Assembly: GCA_030272155.1 (NCBI GenBank)
Contig: CP126198.1
Span: 1,984,001 to 2,048,000 of the forward strand
Reading direction: 5' to 3'
Length of the DNA stretch: 64,000 nucleotides
DNA from: Tetradesmus obliquus
Taxonomy: Eukaryota > Chlorophyta > Chlorophyceae > Sphaeropleales > Scenedesmaceae
Of the stretch, positions 12,666 to 22,918 are shown one piece after another; position 1 is the first letter of the stretch; the number at the start of each line of letters is the position of its first letter. Made by a program: the position numbers and the translations under genes. The notes beneath the pieces are model-generated. The model was not told the origin of the DNA. It saw only the letters and a program-made list of their open reading frames with translations, and did no database searches.

Positions 12666-14528
12666 CATGTGGTGAAGAGAGGTCACGCACAGGCAGGTTA
12701 CAGATGAAGCTGGAAAGAGCAGCGGTGAATACACCACGACGCTGCAGTTGCATGAGCAATACACAACACAGTGGACACACACAAGCTGGGGGGCCTATGC
12801 AGAGTCGAGCAGCTGCCATTCATTGATGCAGTAATACAGCTGGCAACCTAAGCTAGCCAGTGTATGCGGCCTCAAGCAGACGCTGAACATCCATGCTGCG
12901 GTACTAAAGCAGCGTTGCCGTGTCATGCAGTACACAGCAGCCGCCTGGCAGGAATCTGCTATATGCAAGTGCACTCCCTGTGTTTCAAGTGATATGCACA
13001 TGACTGTGCCTTCCAGACAGACACATACCCAGTGTGCATTGCAAGCTGCGAATTTGTGACACAAGCTGCCGCAGGGGGTTTCCCACCTGCACCCAGCGAC
13101 TTGAAGAAAGTCTCCTTGTCCACATGGTCATCTGAGGTCTGGTGCTCTGAGAAGTGGTGCAACAGCACCTGCAGGACACATCAACAGCAGCACATCGATA
13201 CATCTGCAGTTGTGAAGTGCTTGTCCGCAGTCTGTTGCTGCTAGCACAGACGCTGCTGCTGCTATTGCAGATGCTGCTGCTAGCACATGCTGCTGCTGCT
13301 AGCGTAAACACTGCTGCTAGCGTAAACACTCCTGCCAGCGCACACATGCTGCTTCCAAGCACACATGCTGCTTCCAAGCACACACTGCTGCCAGCGCACA
13401 CGCTGGTGCAAGTGCACATGCTGCTGCCAACGCCGCCGCTACCGCTGGCGCACTCTGCTGCTACCACGCATGCTGCCGACAGCGCACACACTGCTGCCGG
13501 GAACATGCTGCTGCTAGTGCCAGACCCCCTGCCAGTCCAACTGCTCCCTCAACTCTCCTGCACAGGTTGATGCTGCCTGCTGCACACCCCACACAGCCTT
13601 GCTGCTGATGAGTATACATACACAGCAAGCCAAGGCACACAGTTGCTGAGCTCAGAGCAATCGTGTGAAATGACGCTACTGAATTGTCGCTCAGCAGCTG
13701 TACAGCTATATGCTGCTGACCTGCAGCTCTGTTGATGAGAAGGCAGTTTCATCCTGCAGGTCAAGCAGGATCTTGCGCTGCCATGCTGCACCACGTGCCT
13801 GCTTGCCTGCAGTCGGCGCAGAGCCACAACAGCAGCAACAGCAGCAGCAGCAGCGGCGGCCACAGTAAGGATACTAAGACATGCGCAGAAGGTAGCTGGT
13901 GGTGAGTATGCTGCTGGGTGAGGGTGGCAGTGGCAGCGGAAGAGTTGCAGTTGCAGACACTGAAACGCGGTGCTGGCATGCACCTGCAGCCGTGCACAGC
14001 AGGCTTGCTGTTTTCCTGCAATTCCAGCACATGAATAAACCATCCCCGGGTGTGTTTCACTGCGTGCGGTCCCACACAGTCAGCTGCTACAGTAATGATG
14101 TGCCCAGTCAACGGCGTGATTTTGGCGCAATTGCAGCTCGCACCAACTACACAACAAAGAAGGCCAGCGTAGCTGCTGAGAAACTATATACTAAAAAACC
14201 AAGCAGCAGCACTGCACGGCCGAAGGGCAGCACTTCTGCACAGCAGTCACATGGTATCCTGCAAGCAGGACAGCACACAACATGACCCACCGCCACATCA
14301 CCCACCTGCTGCTTTGTTCATCAGCTCCTCGGCTGCTACACCTGTTGGACTCATCCCGAGTACATCCTCCTCTCCGGAGAACTTGACCTTTATCTTCCTG
14401 TGCTGCCCGATGCTAAGGGTCCTAGTCATGCCGCTACTGCTGCTGGTGGGGCTCTTGCCAGTCTCAGCTGCAGCAGGTATGCTGGTGCTGGCAGCTGCTG
14501 CCACGTCTATATCCGTCTTTTGATCCAT
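585..14528 (-). CDS. EF-hand / CNB-like / malic enzyme fusion protein, 20 exons, about 982 aa
   Basis: Predicted oxidative decarboxylation of malate to pyruvate and CO2 with NAD(P), with regulatory domains in front. Exons, 5' to 3': 14528-14306, 13806-13721, 13168-13087, 12616-12426, 11726-11658, 11299-11159, 9984-9877, 9152-9063, 8637-8449, 7911-7754, 6992-6919, 6409-6345, 5960-5820, 5077-4991, 4089-3963, 3554-3433, 3021-2893, 2153-1936, 1489-1001, 744-585. All junctions are GT-AG and in phase, 2949 nt in total including the TAA. Residues 1-103 are Ser/Thr-rich and then helical, 104-264 are EF-hand-like, 265-430 CNB-like, 440-982 malic enzyme. The start is the ATG of MDQKTD; an in-frame upstream ATG at 14579 is possible. 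I see no clear transit peptide. The exon 7911-7754 carries both the end of the CNB part and the start of the malic enzyme, so the fusion does not rest on joining two gene models. No transcript data support it here. Confidence 0.85.
1620..1860 (-). repeat. Extra copies of exon edges 18 (3') and 19 (5')
   Basis: At about 1632-1690 is a diverged copy of the acceptor side of exon 1489-1001 with its flanking intron. At about 1803-1860 is a close copy of the donor side of exon 2153-1936. Both are in the gene's own orientation and keep recognisable splice sites. Confidence 0.75.
2154..2745 (-). repeat. Tandem copies of the 5' edge of exon 18 with CAG runs
   Basis: Four further copies of the segment encoding [16 protein letters not shown] follow the real one (about 2240-2300, 2365-2425, 2500-2560, 2645-2705). 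Each is preceded, on the coding strand, by a CTG run ending in an AG acceptor. Spacing is about 130-145 bp. The copies differ by substitutions, so they are not a recent assembly stutter. Confidence 0.85.
3290..3360 (-). repeat. Copy of the 3' edge of exon 16
   Basis: About 60 bp matching the donor side of exon 3554-3433 (sequence for [13 protein letters not shown]) repeated once in the downstream intron. Confidence 0.7.
3820..4205 (-). repeat. Partial copies flanking exon 15
   Basis: A diverged copy of the 3' part of exon 4089-3963 lies at about 3825-3890. A nearly exact copy of its 5' part (for [18 protein letters not shown]) lies at about 4140-4200. The real exon sits between them. Confidence 0.75.
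4480..5620 (-). repeat. Tandem array of exon 14 copies
   Basis: Exon 5077-4991 (for [25 protein letters not shown]) is surrounded by partial copies at about 4485-4560, 4735-4810, 5255-5325, 5390-5430 and 5560-5612. Those below the exon keep the donor half, those above keep the acceptor half, several with intact splice signals. Confidence 0.8.
6565..6830 (-). repeat. Copies of the 3' edge of exon 11
   Basis: Segments resembling the donor side of exon 6992-6919 (for [12 protein letters not shown]) recur at about 6568-6600, 6676-6726 and 6795-6830 with increasing decay. Confidence 0.65.
7130..7615 (-). repeat. Copies of the 3' edge of exon 10 in an ACAGC-rich intron
   Basis: The donor side of exon 7911-7754 (for [12 protein letters not shown]) recurs at about 7135-7180, 7225-7255, 7350-7460 and 7560-7605. 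The copy at 7350-7460 covers about 100 bp almost unchanged. The intervening DNA is a degenerate ACAGC/CACAGC repeat. Confidence 0.8.
7942..8165 (-). repeat. GTGA microsatellite and copies of the 5' edge of exon 10
   Basis: A GTGA tetranucleotide run fills 7942-8004. Next to it, about 8005-8055, is a close copy of the acceptor side of exon 7911-7754, with a decayed one at about 8125-8165. Confidence 0.8.
8225..8330 (-). repeat. Copy of the 3' part of exon 9
   Basis: About 100 bp matching the donor-side half of exon 8637-8449 (for [20 protein letters not shown]), including the downstream GTGCGC donor, lies one repeat unit further along the intron. Confidence 0.75.
8805..9615 (-). repeat. Copies of both edges of exon 8 with long CAG runs
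   Basis: Exon 9152-9063 has donor-side copies at about 8812-8865 and 8925-8970, and acceptor-side copies (for [10 protein letters not shown]) at about 9210-9260, 9415-9460 and 9558-9606. A pure CAG run of about 95 bp (9274-9370) and a shorter one near 9473-9510 separate the acceptor-side copies. Confidence 0.85.
10190..10372 (-). repeat. Copy of the exon 7 acceptor edge and a GGCA tetranucleotide run
   Basis: About 10195-10275 repeats the 5' half of exon 9984-9877 (for [17 protein letters not shown]) with the same intron flank. A pure GGCA run follows at 10286-10371. Confidence 0.8.
10640..11112 (-). repeat. Two long tandem duplications of the 3' edge of exon 6
   Basis: The real exon 11299-11159 is followed on the coding strand by two copies with a period of about 235 bp (10905-11005 and 10690-10770). 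Each covers the sequence for [20 protein letters not shown], the donor and the following intron. The units at about 10879-11113 and 11114 onward are almost identical, so this duplication is young. Confidence 0.85.
11159..13168 (-). other. EF-hand region of the fusion protein
   Basis: Four exons (13168-13087, 12616-12426, 11726-11658, 11299-11159) read like a calcineurin-B or recoverin-type helical calcium module. One loop is canonical: [12 protein letters not shown] has Asp at positions 1, 3, 5, 9 and 12 and Gly at 6, and its last residue is supplied by the next exon across a phase-0 intron. The preceding loop ([12 protein letters not shown]) keeps Asp1 and Gly6 but has Gln at 12, so it probably binds calcium poorly or not at all. 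A third segment ([16 protein letters not shown]) is only EF-like. Inference: one good calcium site near residues 184-195, able to transmit a calcium signal to the CNB and enzyme parts. Confidence 0.75.
11870..12215 (-). repeat. Tandem copies of the exon 5 acceptor edge
   Basis: Three diverged copies of the acceptor side of exon 11726-11658 (for [10 protein letters not shown]) lie at about 11885-11920, 12018-12055 and 12155-12190, spaced about 135 bp, separated by AAGCAGC-rich intron. Confidence 0.75.
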
Positions 14529-17210
14529 GTCTATTGTTTGAAATACAGCGCGAAGAACGATCACAATGACCGAGCGCAAACAACGACACTAGGGCTGTGA
14601 TCGGGCTGTAACATTGACCAAGTGCAACATGCTTAACAGGAAGTTATTGATTTCGGCAGCAACGTATTGCTTGTGCTCTATAACGAGCACTGCAAGGCAA
14701 CACGTGTTACTCACTCGTAATCACACGATTTTGGTCCGTATGGCTGCGAAACACAGATACCGAAGCTGATCAAGTGCTTTCCAACCCTGTTTTACTTGTT
14801 TGTTCATAAAACGACTCATGATGACTTGAACACGCCGCCGATTGCGACTTGGTATGACTACTGTACGTGGTAAAACGGCCAACCTGCTGTCCTCTGACTG
14901 TCCTCACCAGCGTCAAGGCTGTTGGCTGTTACAGGGTTAATATAAATAAAGATTACATCACACTTATACCAGTATGCGGAGGAGCCGTGCAACTCTGCAG
15001 CTCGCTGTCACGTTTTGTCCAGTCCAGGTCACCAGAAGTTATGTTTGACTTTCTGTCTCTGTGTTCAAGCAATCAGCTGATCAACAGCCTGGATACATAA
15101 GCAACCTCCCCATAGACAGCAGGGCCGTGATAATCACATCGCTGCTCCAAATTAAAGGGTACAACATGGATTCTGGCCCCTTGTGTATGTCGCCAGCGCC
15201 GCGCAGTAGCGGCTACAGCCGACTGGGCTGCCACAGCTCATCGCAGACCTGCTGCGGCAGGCAGGTGCAACCAATTTGTGCGGAGGAGGCATTTTCGGTT
15301 AAATGGTTACCACGGCACGTATTACTGCACATACATCAGTGCATCGCAGCAGCACAGAGCAGGTGCTACCTCGCAGAGCTGTGCCCTTGCTTGTCCCTTC
15401 TGTTACACCTGCCACGAAGTATGCCACTTTGAGCACTGTCGATTACTGTCACAGTAGTGTGGCTTTATCACACAAGCTCTTCAGTTGTGCGCACTGCCTT
15501 TGTTGTGTGCAGGAGATGAGGTGTGCTGCAGCCTGGCAAAACAACTTGAAGAGCAACACTGCACACAGCCTGCAGCATGCTTGGAGCCTCTCCACAGCAT
15601 GCTGGCAGGCCAGCAAACATGTCTAGCGTGATAAGACACATATGATATTCCTTGAGCAATGTGAAACGTCACCGCACTGGCAATTTATATGTTAAAATCA
15701 ATGTCTTTGTGCACAAGCAGCCTCCTTCTGCCTCCAGCTGCTTGCAAATCAGCGCCAGCAAACAACAGCGGCCGACAAAGCACCCACGAAGCAGGCGTCA
15801 TGTCGCGCACACACGGCCAAATGTGATGTCATACAGCATGGCATTTCCTGTTGTACAATCTGCTAGTCAACGCTTCAAACGATAGTAGATGGTACCCACC
15901 CAACCCCCCACCAAAAACTGCATGCAGCAGCTGTTCAGGTGGCGGAAAAGACCAAAACGCCATCGGAGACGCTGAGAGCCGCCCCAAGAATCAAACTCCG
16001 CAGTGCGGACTCACCACCGGTGCGCAGAAACAGCACAGCATGTGCCAGCCACTGGCGGGTGTGCTCATGCGAGCCGCCCCCATCAGGCCTGTTGTCCTGG
16101 GTCATGTCCACCATGCATGCGGCTGCTGAGCCAAAAGTTGTGTTGTTTCGACCGCCACATACGCGCATATGACCCCCAACACCATGCTCTCACCACAACC
16201 TGCATGCCACAATCTGCTCAGGCGAGCCATGAGTGCATCATCTCTGCTCAGGCGAGCCACAAAAAGTAGGGACCACCGCCACATCTGCTCAGGCACGCCA
16301 CAAAGAGTCGGGCCCGACACATGCAACCCACAGCCAAATCAACAAAACTACGCAACAGGCACATGCCGTGTGACGTCAGCCATATAGCAACTGCTTTGTG
16401 GCATGCTGGTATGCTCTGCTGTTCCTGCAGCACCATGTGACGGGCCGCCACGGTCACGCATGCGCCAATCCACTGTGTTTGCACCCAAGCGCAACTTAGG
16501 ACTCTGCGGAGATGCGCCAGTTCTGCGCACACTCATACAGCAAGCTGCCACTGGCAGCAGACATGCCCCTGAGCAATGAAAATTCCAGACACGGCATCTC
16601 CACTGAACCCCGTGCAACCGAACCCAATAGCAGCAGTCTGAGGTGATGTGTTGCAGACTGTGCTAGTGCTGTGCCATGCAGTACAGCGTCTGCAGACAGC
16701 AGTATTATACCAAACAGAAAAGGCAGCCTCCACCCTAAAACAGTTGGTGGCTCCAGCAATAAACACAGGCAAAAGCAATGCACACACGCCCGTTTTCCAG
16801 CAGCACCTGCTGAATACACTCGAGCATGGTGCGCCAGCCCACACAAGTGATATGACAAGAAAGAACGTCACAATGCATGTGGGCAACCGTCGTCCTTCTG
16901 ACAGCCACCTTGCACAAACCGCCGGGTAATACTTTCAAGGCCAAAGCAGATCACGATGCCATGCAAGGCCAGTGTGTAAAAGCTTCGCACAGAATGCTCC
17001 ATGCTCCAAGTTTGTGCGACTGTTACGATGCAGCAGCGCAGCACAGCTTGCAAGTTGACAAGCCAACCACATGCACCAGATGCAACCCAGCAGCCGAGAG
17101 TCGCATGACCATACACATCTGCTGTTGATCTGTCATCCTTGACATGCCAGATCTAACGATCTGAGGACTGTATCAGAACCGCAGATCTAGAGCTTTCATA
17201 CTGCAGTGCT
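14529..17210. other. Intergenic: 5' region of the fusion gene and 3' flank of transporter A
   Basis: No convincing exon in either strand. About 14580-14960 is less CAG-rich and more AT-rich than its surroundings, as expected for a promoter region of the fusion gene, but I cannot point to a core element. Around 16200-16320 is a short imperfect triplication of a TCTGCTCAGGCGAGCCAC-like word. Confidence 0.5.
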
Positions 17211-20200
17211 TTAGATGCTGCCGCGCTGGTTGGTCAGCGGGTAGCACTTGATCAGCAGCAGGGAGCTGACAATGGAGATGAGTGCCATGCCAACCATCCA
17301 CAGGGCAGGGCCGATGAAGATGGACTTGGTGCCTGTCTGGATGGCAGTCATCGCCAGAGGGGTCAGGCCGCCGAAAATGGTCATGCCTGCAGAGCAGAAG
17401 AAATGAGGATGCACAGTAAGGTCAGAGGGAGCTGGTGGTGGCTGAGCAGCAGTGAGGCGATTGGAAGCAGGTGGAAGCTCATGACAGAGGCAGCTGCACA
17501 TGCACTCGGCGGCCCGCAGCAGTACACTGCAGCAACCAAACATTGCTCTTGCGCTGCTGCGGCTCCGAGTGGAACAAACGAAGCATGCATGCAACACACG
17601 CCCCATGCATCGTAGCCTAGGTTCAACCTATGAGGTTGAGATCCGCAAACATGCCAGGTGGCACCACACTGCTGCGCCTCACGGCTGTAAACACTTTGTC
17701 AGCACAACTGCTCACCGAGGTTGTAGCCCAGGTTGAACCCTGAGATGCGCACACCAGCAGGGTAGATCAGCGAGCAAATCTGAGGCAGGATGCCCATGGT
17801 ATAGGCCGTCATTGCTAGGCTGAATGCCTGTAGCAGCCAGCACGCCGCGAGATTGCGGGTCTGGAAGGCCAAAAACATTGGAACTGTCATAACAGCCGCG
17901 ATCGCGCAGATCGCGATGGTGGCGGTGACGCGCGGCTGGCCCTTATCGGACAGATAGCCAGCAACCGGCACCACGAAGGTGAAGAGCACCATGCTTGTGA
18001 GCACCATCCACAGGCTGGTCATGGTGGATATGCCCGCGTGAGCCACGAAGAAGCTGGGCAGCCAGGAGTAGCCCAGGTAGAAGGAGCCGCCGATCCCTGC
18101 AGCAACGTGAAGCAACAGCAGCGGCAGCAGCACATTAAGATGTTTTGAGACATCATTGATCATGTCTAAAAACCCAGCGCTAGCAAGACGGGGACCATCA
18201 CATATTGCACGATTCAGCAGCAGCAGCTCCAAGCACCTGGCCCAAAGACAGCAGCCCAACCAAAGCGCTGCGCATATACTCTAATCCTGAGTCGCCGCAC
18301 TGCAGCAGCAGCCTGGACCTGCGGTCCTATCCAGAACACACAGCAGCAGCTCCGAAACCCGCATACTATGCTCAAACACATACTCACATGCCTCGTAGCC
18401 GCACTGCAGGATGAGGCCAGACCAGTAACCCCTGAACAGCTCCATGATCGGCACGTAGTGCTTCTCCAGGCCCTCGCCAGCCTGGCTCTCCATGTCTGAT
18501 GTGCCTGCCTCGCTCTTGGCGGCATCCACGGTGACGACATCATCGGGGGCGCGGCTGCGGCTCATGGAGCGCTTGACGCCGCTTGCATTCTGCACGAGCA
18601 TGCGGAAAGCATGCAATGTTTTGAGGTGCCTGCCTCGCTCTTGGCGGCATCCACAGTGACGACGTCATCGGGGGAGCGGCCGCGGCTCATGGAGCGCTTG
18701 ATGCCGCTTGCATTCTGCATAAGCAGACACGGGAAAGGTGACATATGCATTGGTTCAGCTGCAGTGGCTGGCCTCCTTCACTGTGACGACGTCATCGGGG
18801 GAGCGGCCGCGGCTCATGGAGCGCTTGACGCCGCTCGCGTTCTGCATACAAGCAGATATGAAAAAGGTTACATATACATTGGTTCAGTTGCAATGGCTGG
18901 CCGCCTTCACTGTGACGACGTCATCGGGGTAGCGGCCGCGGCTCATGGAGCGCTTGGCGCCGCTCGCGTTCTGCATATAAGCAGATATGGAAAAGGTTAC
19001 ATATACATTGGTTCAGTTGCAATGGCTGGCCGCCTTCACAGTGTCGACATCATCGGGGAAGCGGCCGCGGCTCATGGAGCGCTTGACGCCGCTCGCGTTC
19101 TGTGTGAGTTTGCGGCAAGCATGGGAAGTTGAGAGATGCTTGGTTGCGATGACTGGCCGCCTTCACTGTGACGACGTCATTGGGGGAGCGGCCCCAGCTC
19201 ATGGAGCGCTTGACGCCGCTCGCGTTCTGCGGGGGATGAAAAGAGGAGAGAAAGGGATGCGTCATGAGTAGTAATGTGCGACGGGCAAGCGAGCAGGAGA
19301 GGCAGATGCTTGCAGAGCAGCAGGGGAGCGGCCACGGCTCATGGAGCGTTTGACGCCGCTCGCGTTCCGTGTGAATTTGCGGAAGCGGGAAGTCAGGAAC
19401 AGTCAGGATGGATTGATTAGTAGAGGTGGCTTGTGCCGCCAAGGCGACATCATCACGGGAGCGGCCACGGCTCACGGACGCATGACACCGCTGGCGGTGC
19501 GGAAGCAGCAAGGGGCCAGGAGCAAGACGCGCTTGCCTTATAGTCTGCAATTTTATTGCAGCGGCTGCACAGCATATGCAATGTACGAAGCATGAGGGGG
19601 GTAGTAGCAGGAGGAAGAGCTACAGAAGCAAGGCTGTGGTGTGGTGAACAGCACCAGGCACTTGGCCGCACCTGGGACCTGCTGCGCTTGAACTCCTTCA
19701 CACGCTGCTTGTACTCCTCGTCAATCTCCTCACGGCTGGTGGCAAACTCAACACTGCAGGCAATGCCCAGCAGCAGCAGCAGCGGCAGCAGCAGCAGTGT
19801 GTGTGTGTGCAGCAGCAGGGGCTCATAGCAAGTCACAAGCTGACATCAAGGCGGCATGAAGGTTGCGCGTGAAGGTTGCGATGGCATCAAAAAGGGCAGC
19901 ACAGGCCTGCTAATCCTGCTGCTGCACACATGCAGCTGACAGCAAACATTGCTGTTGGGGCATACATGCACATGAAATTATGTGCACAGCTGCTTCTCAC
20001 CTCTCAGGCATGTTATAACGCAGGACGACAGCGGCAATCAGCGTTGCAATGGCCATGAGGAAGGGCACACGCCAGCCCCACACCAGCAGCGCCTCTGTTG
20101 CAGCAGCAGCAGCGCATGCAGCAGCAGCAGCGCAAGCAGCAGGAAGATCAGCAGGAAGGTTGCAGACCGCAGACTACAGCAACCAAGAATCCGATATTGC

Positions 20201-22918
20201 TGCCCGCCACAACATGCTGCACACGGCTGCAAGCTGCTGTGCCCAGGTCAGCAGCAGTGCCTGTAGCATGGCATGTGTTATATGACAACAATGGTGTGTC
20301 ATATGACGCACCTCCCGGGATGAGTGAGATGACCATGACCACCACCAGGATGCCGATGACCACGCCCACGCCCAGGCTCACGTAGCCCAGGCTGCCAGTG
20401 ACGGCCTTGTAGCGCGCGTCAGCAATCTCGTGCAGGTACACCATGGCCTGACGAGTGTGCAGCCAGCAGAGCAGCAGCAGCAGCAGCATTAACACGCGTC
20501 ATCAATCTCGTGCAGGTACACCATGGCCTGCAGGCAGGGGCAGCGCAGGGGGTACCGTGACCAGCAGCAGGCAGAAGAGGGGGTGCGCATGTGAGTTTGC
20601 AGGCAGAAATAAGCAACAGCAGCACCCAAGCCGCGGTGCATGGGGTTTGGCAACGGATGCTTTGCATGCAGGCAGCATATGAAACCACACTGCTGCGAAC
20701 AGCCAGCCGCCCGAAGTGAAGTTAGCTTTGTACTTGAACGCCCAGCATATCCTCTGTACAACCTGCATGGTTTTGCTCAAGCCACTGTGGTTAAACCCCA
20801 AACTGCACGCGCAATCAGACATGCTCACTGCGCCAAACTCTCCTCCTTTGGCCAGCCCTTGTATGAGGCGCAGGATGCCCAGCAGGATAGGAGCAACACT
20901 CGCACAATGCAAGCTGGTCAACAGCTCAAACAACCGTGCATATTGCTAGATGGGGTGCTCACCGTGCCGAACTCTCCTCCCATGGCCAGTCCTTGTATGG
21001 GGCGCAGGATGGCCAGCACAAACCAACACAATGCAAACACCTGGCAGGTCTGCAAGGCCTGAGGTGTGGTTGAAGCGGCCAAGAGCTCTAGCAGCCCTGT
21101 CTGTGGCCGTGTCCAGATTATGTGCTCACCACGCCAAGCTCTCCTCATTTGAACGACCAAGAGGTCCTCCGTACAACCTGCATTTCCTGCTCAAGCCACT
21201 GTAGATCAACCCCAAACTGCGCGCGACAAATAATAACCAGATGTGCTTACCGCGCCAAACTCTCCTCCCATTGCCAGTCCCTGTATCAGGCGCAGGGTGG
21301 CCAGCAGAATAGGAGCAGCCATGCCGATGTGGTGGTAGCTGGGCAGGCATCCGATGAGCACTGTGGGGATGCCCATGACCAGCACGCTGATGAGCAGGCA
21401 GGTGCCGCGGCCCCGAGTGTCACCCAGGTGGCCAAACAGCACCGCGCCAGCGGGGCGCGAGATGTAGCCGACTGCGGGTGTGGTGCGGGTGACACAGGAG
21501 GAGGTGAGGAGGTTGGGTGACGCAGCAGCAGCAGCAGCAGCGTGGTGTGTTAGGAGCTGGGTGAAGGGAGATTCTGGCCAGCAGCTCTCCTTTCTCGTCA
21601 CCTGCATCAGCCTGCTTCGCTGACAAAGTTCTGAATGTATAGCATGTGTGCAGCATTTGTGATGTATACGTACGTGTCTGGTCCAACATCGCTCAAGTTG
21701 TAGCAAAGCATGCCCCCCTGACATACTCCGCCCGAGACACCCAGGTCATCTACAAAGCTGCTGCTGCCACTGTGTCACTCAAGGAGCACACACCGCTCGC
21801 GATGTAACTAGTGTAACTAGTTAGTGAGTGCCGGGTGTCACTCACTGAAGAAGACGCCCCAGAAGCTGAGTGCCTGCAGCGCAGGGTCATTGGAGGGGAA
21901 GAAGACCTTGCTCAGAGTCTTGCTCAGCTGGGTGTAGATCTGCAGCAGCAGCAGCAGCAGCAGCAGAAGCAGCAGCAGCAATTTGTCAGTAGTCGACCCA
22001 GCGGCAGGGTTGGTTTCTGCGACATGACACACACTACTTGCAAACTGCCGGTGTACCTGCTAGCTACCAGAGTGCAGGATAATCATTGTGGCGCATGTGC
22101 ACGCTGCTGCCAGCAGGCAGTGCCTTGGCACTGAAGCAGCATCTTGAGCTGCACATGAATTCAGAAGCACTTCGTTTCTGATCAGAGTCTGAACAAATGC
22201 TGAACATGTGGCCTTGACGTGTCTCCCAAAGCGAGTTTGGGAATTCTCACCGTAAAGTCATACTGTTGTACCGCAGAGCGCCGACCAGTCATCCACCATG
22301 TAGCAGCAGCAGCAGCAGCAGCAAAAGCAGCAGCAGCAAAGTCAAAAGGTGTTCAGGGCTCAGCACAGACTGGCATGGGCAGCAACACAGCTGCATGCTC
22401 GTGTCCTGCAGCTGCATCGTCTGCAGGAAGCACAACTGGCTGCCTGCTGCAGCACTGTTGTCAGCTGGCTGCATGTCTTGCTGCCAACATCCCCCATCTA
22501 AACAGCTATAGTACCAAAGTGCTGCAGTATTTTGCGCGTGGGAGCCAAAGCTTCTGTGTTTGGGGTGCTGTTGTTTCTCACCCTGCAGGACAGCGGCGGT
22601 TGCAGCAGACAGCAGCAGCAGAGGGCACAAAGGTCAGCTGCAGCCCGGTCGCCGTATCAGTGCTACTTTAAGGCTCTATTCTGATGCAATCGTGCCGGCT
22701 AGGGCCTGAGGCATGGTGTTCCCTTGTCACCTGAGCAGTACCAGACTGCCGAGTAACCAGGCTCTGAGAGAAGAACATGCAGCTGCATCTGCGGCCAGCA
22801 GCGCTCACCATTCAATGACAGTGCCGAAGCTGATGGCCAGTAGCGCCTTGATAAGCTTCTTGATCGGGATTGACGCGTCTGGCAGCTGGCTCACGCCAGA
22901 CATGTTGGACTTCGGCAT
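17211..22918 (-). CDS. MFS metabolite:H+ symporter-like transporter, paralogue A, about 502 aa
   Basis: Predicted multi-pass membrane symporter of the MHS branch (ProP, ShiA, KgtP, citrate carriers); the substrate cannot be told. Exons: 22918-22809, about 22262-22251, 21939-21846, 21471-21251, 20447-20312, 20094-20001, 19753-19672, 18589-18388, 18096-17716, 17386-17211. Family marks are GTVIEWYDFT in helix 1, [17 protein letters not shown] (motif A, with Thr where Arg/Lys is usual), [27 protein letters not shown] and MPESVEF at the central loop. Later come [15 protein letters not shown], the loop [26 protein letters not shown] and a final helix. The start is the ATG of MPKSNMSG, matched by paralogue B. 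Joining exon 1 to the 12-nt exon by the only GT and AG visible loses one base; all other junctions are in phase. Confidence 0.88.
18600..19500 (-). repeat. Array of about seven copies of one exon edge in transporter A
   Basis: The acceptor edge of exon 18589-18388 (for NASGVKRSMSRSRAPDDVVTV) is repeated at about 18668-18718, 18795-18846, 18925-18976, 19055-19102, 19180-19228, 19325-19370 and 19455-19498. Spacing is about 127-145 bp. Most copies keep the AG acceptor and several keep an open frame. Confidence 0.85.
20490..21140 (-). repeat. Extra exon-edge copies in transporter A, exons 4 and 5
   Basis: A copy of the acceptor edge of exon 20447-20312 (for AMVYLHEI) lies at about 20498-20530. 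Three copies of the donor edge of exon 21471-21251 (for [11 protein letters not shown]) lie at about 20825-20880, 20960-21015 and 21118-21140, in order of increasing decay. Confidence 0.75.

Noticed and set aside
585-14528. Two neighbouring genes, a calcium-binding protein and a malic enzyme
   Set aside because: All 20 exons keep phase. No stop, start or long spacer separates them, and the boundary between domains falls inside an exon.
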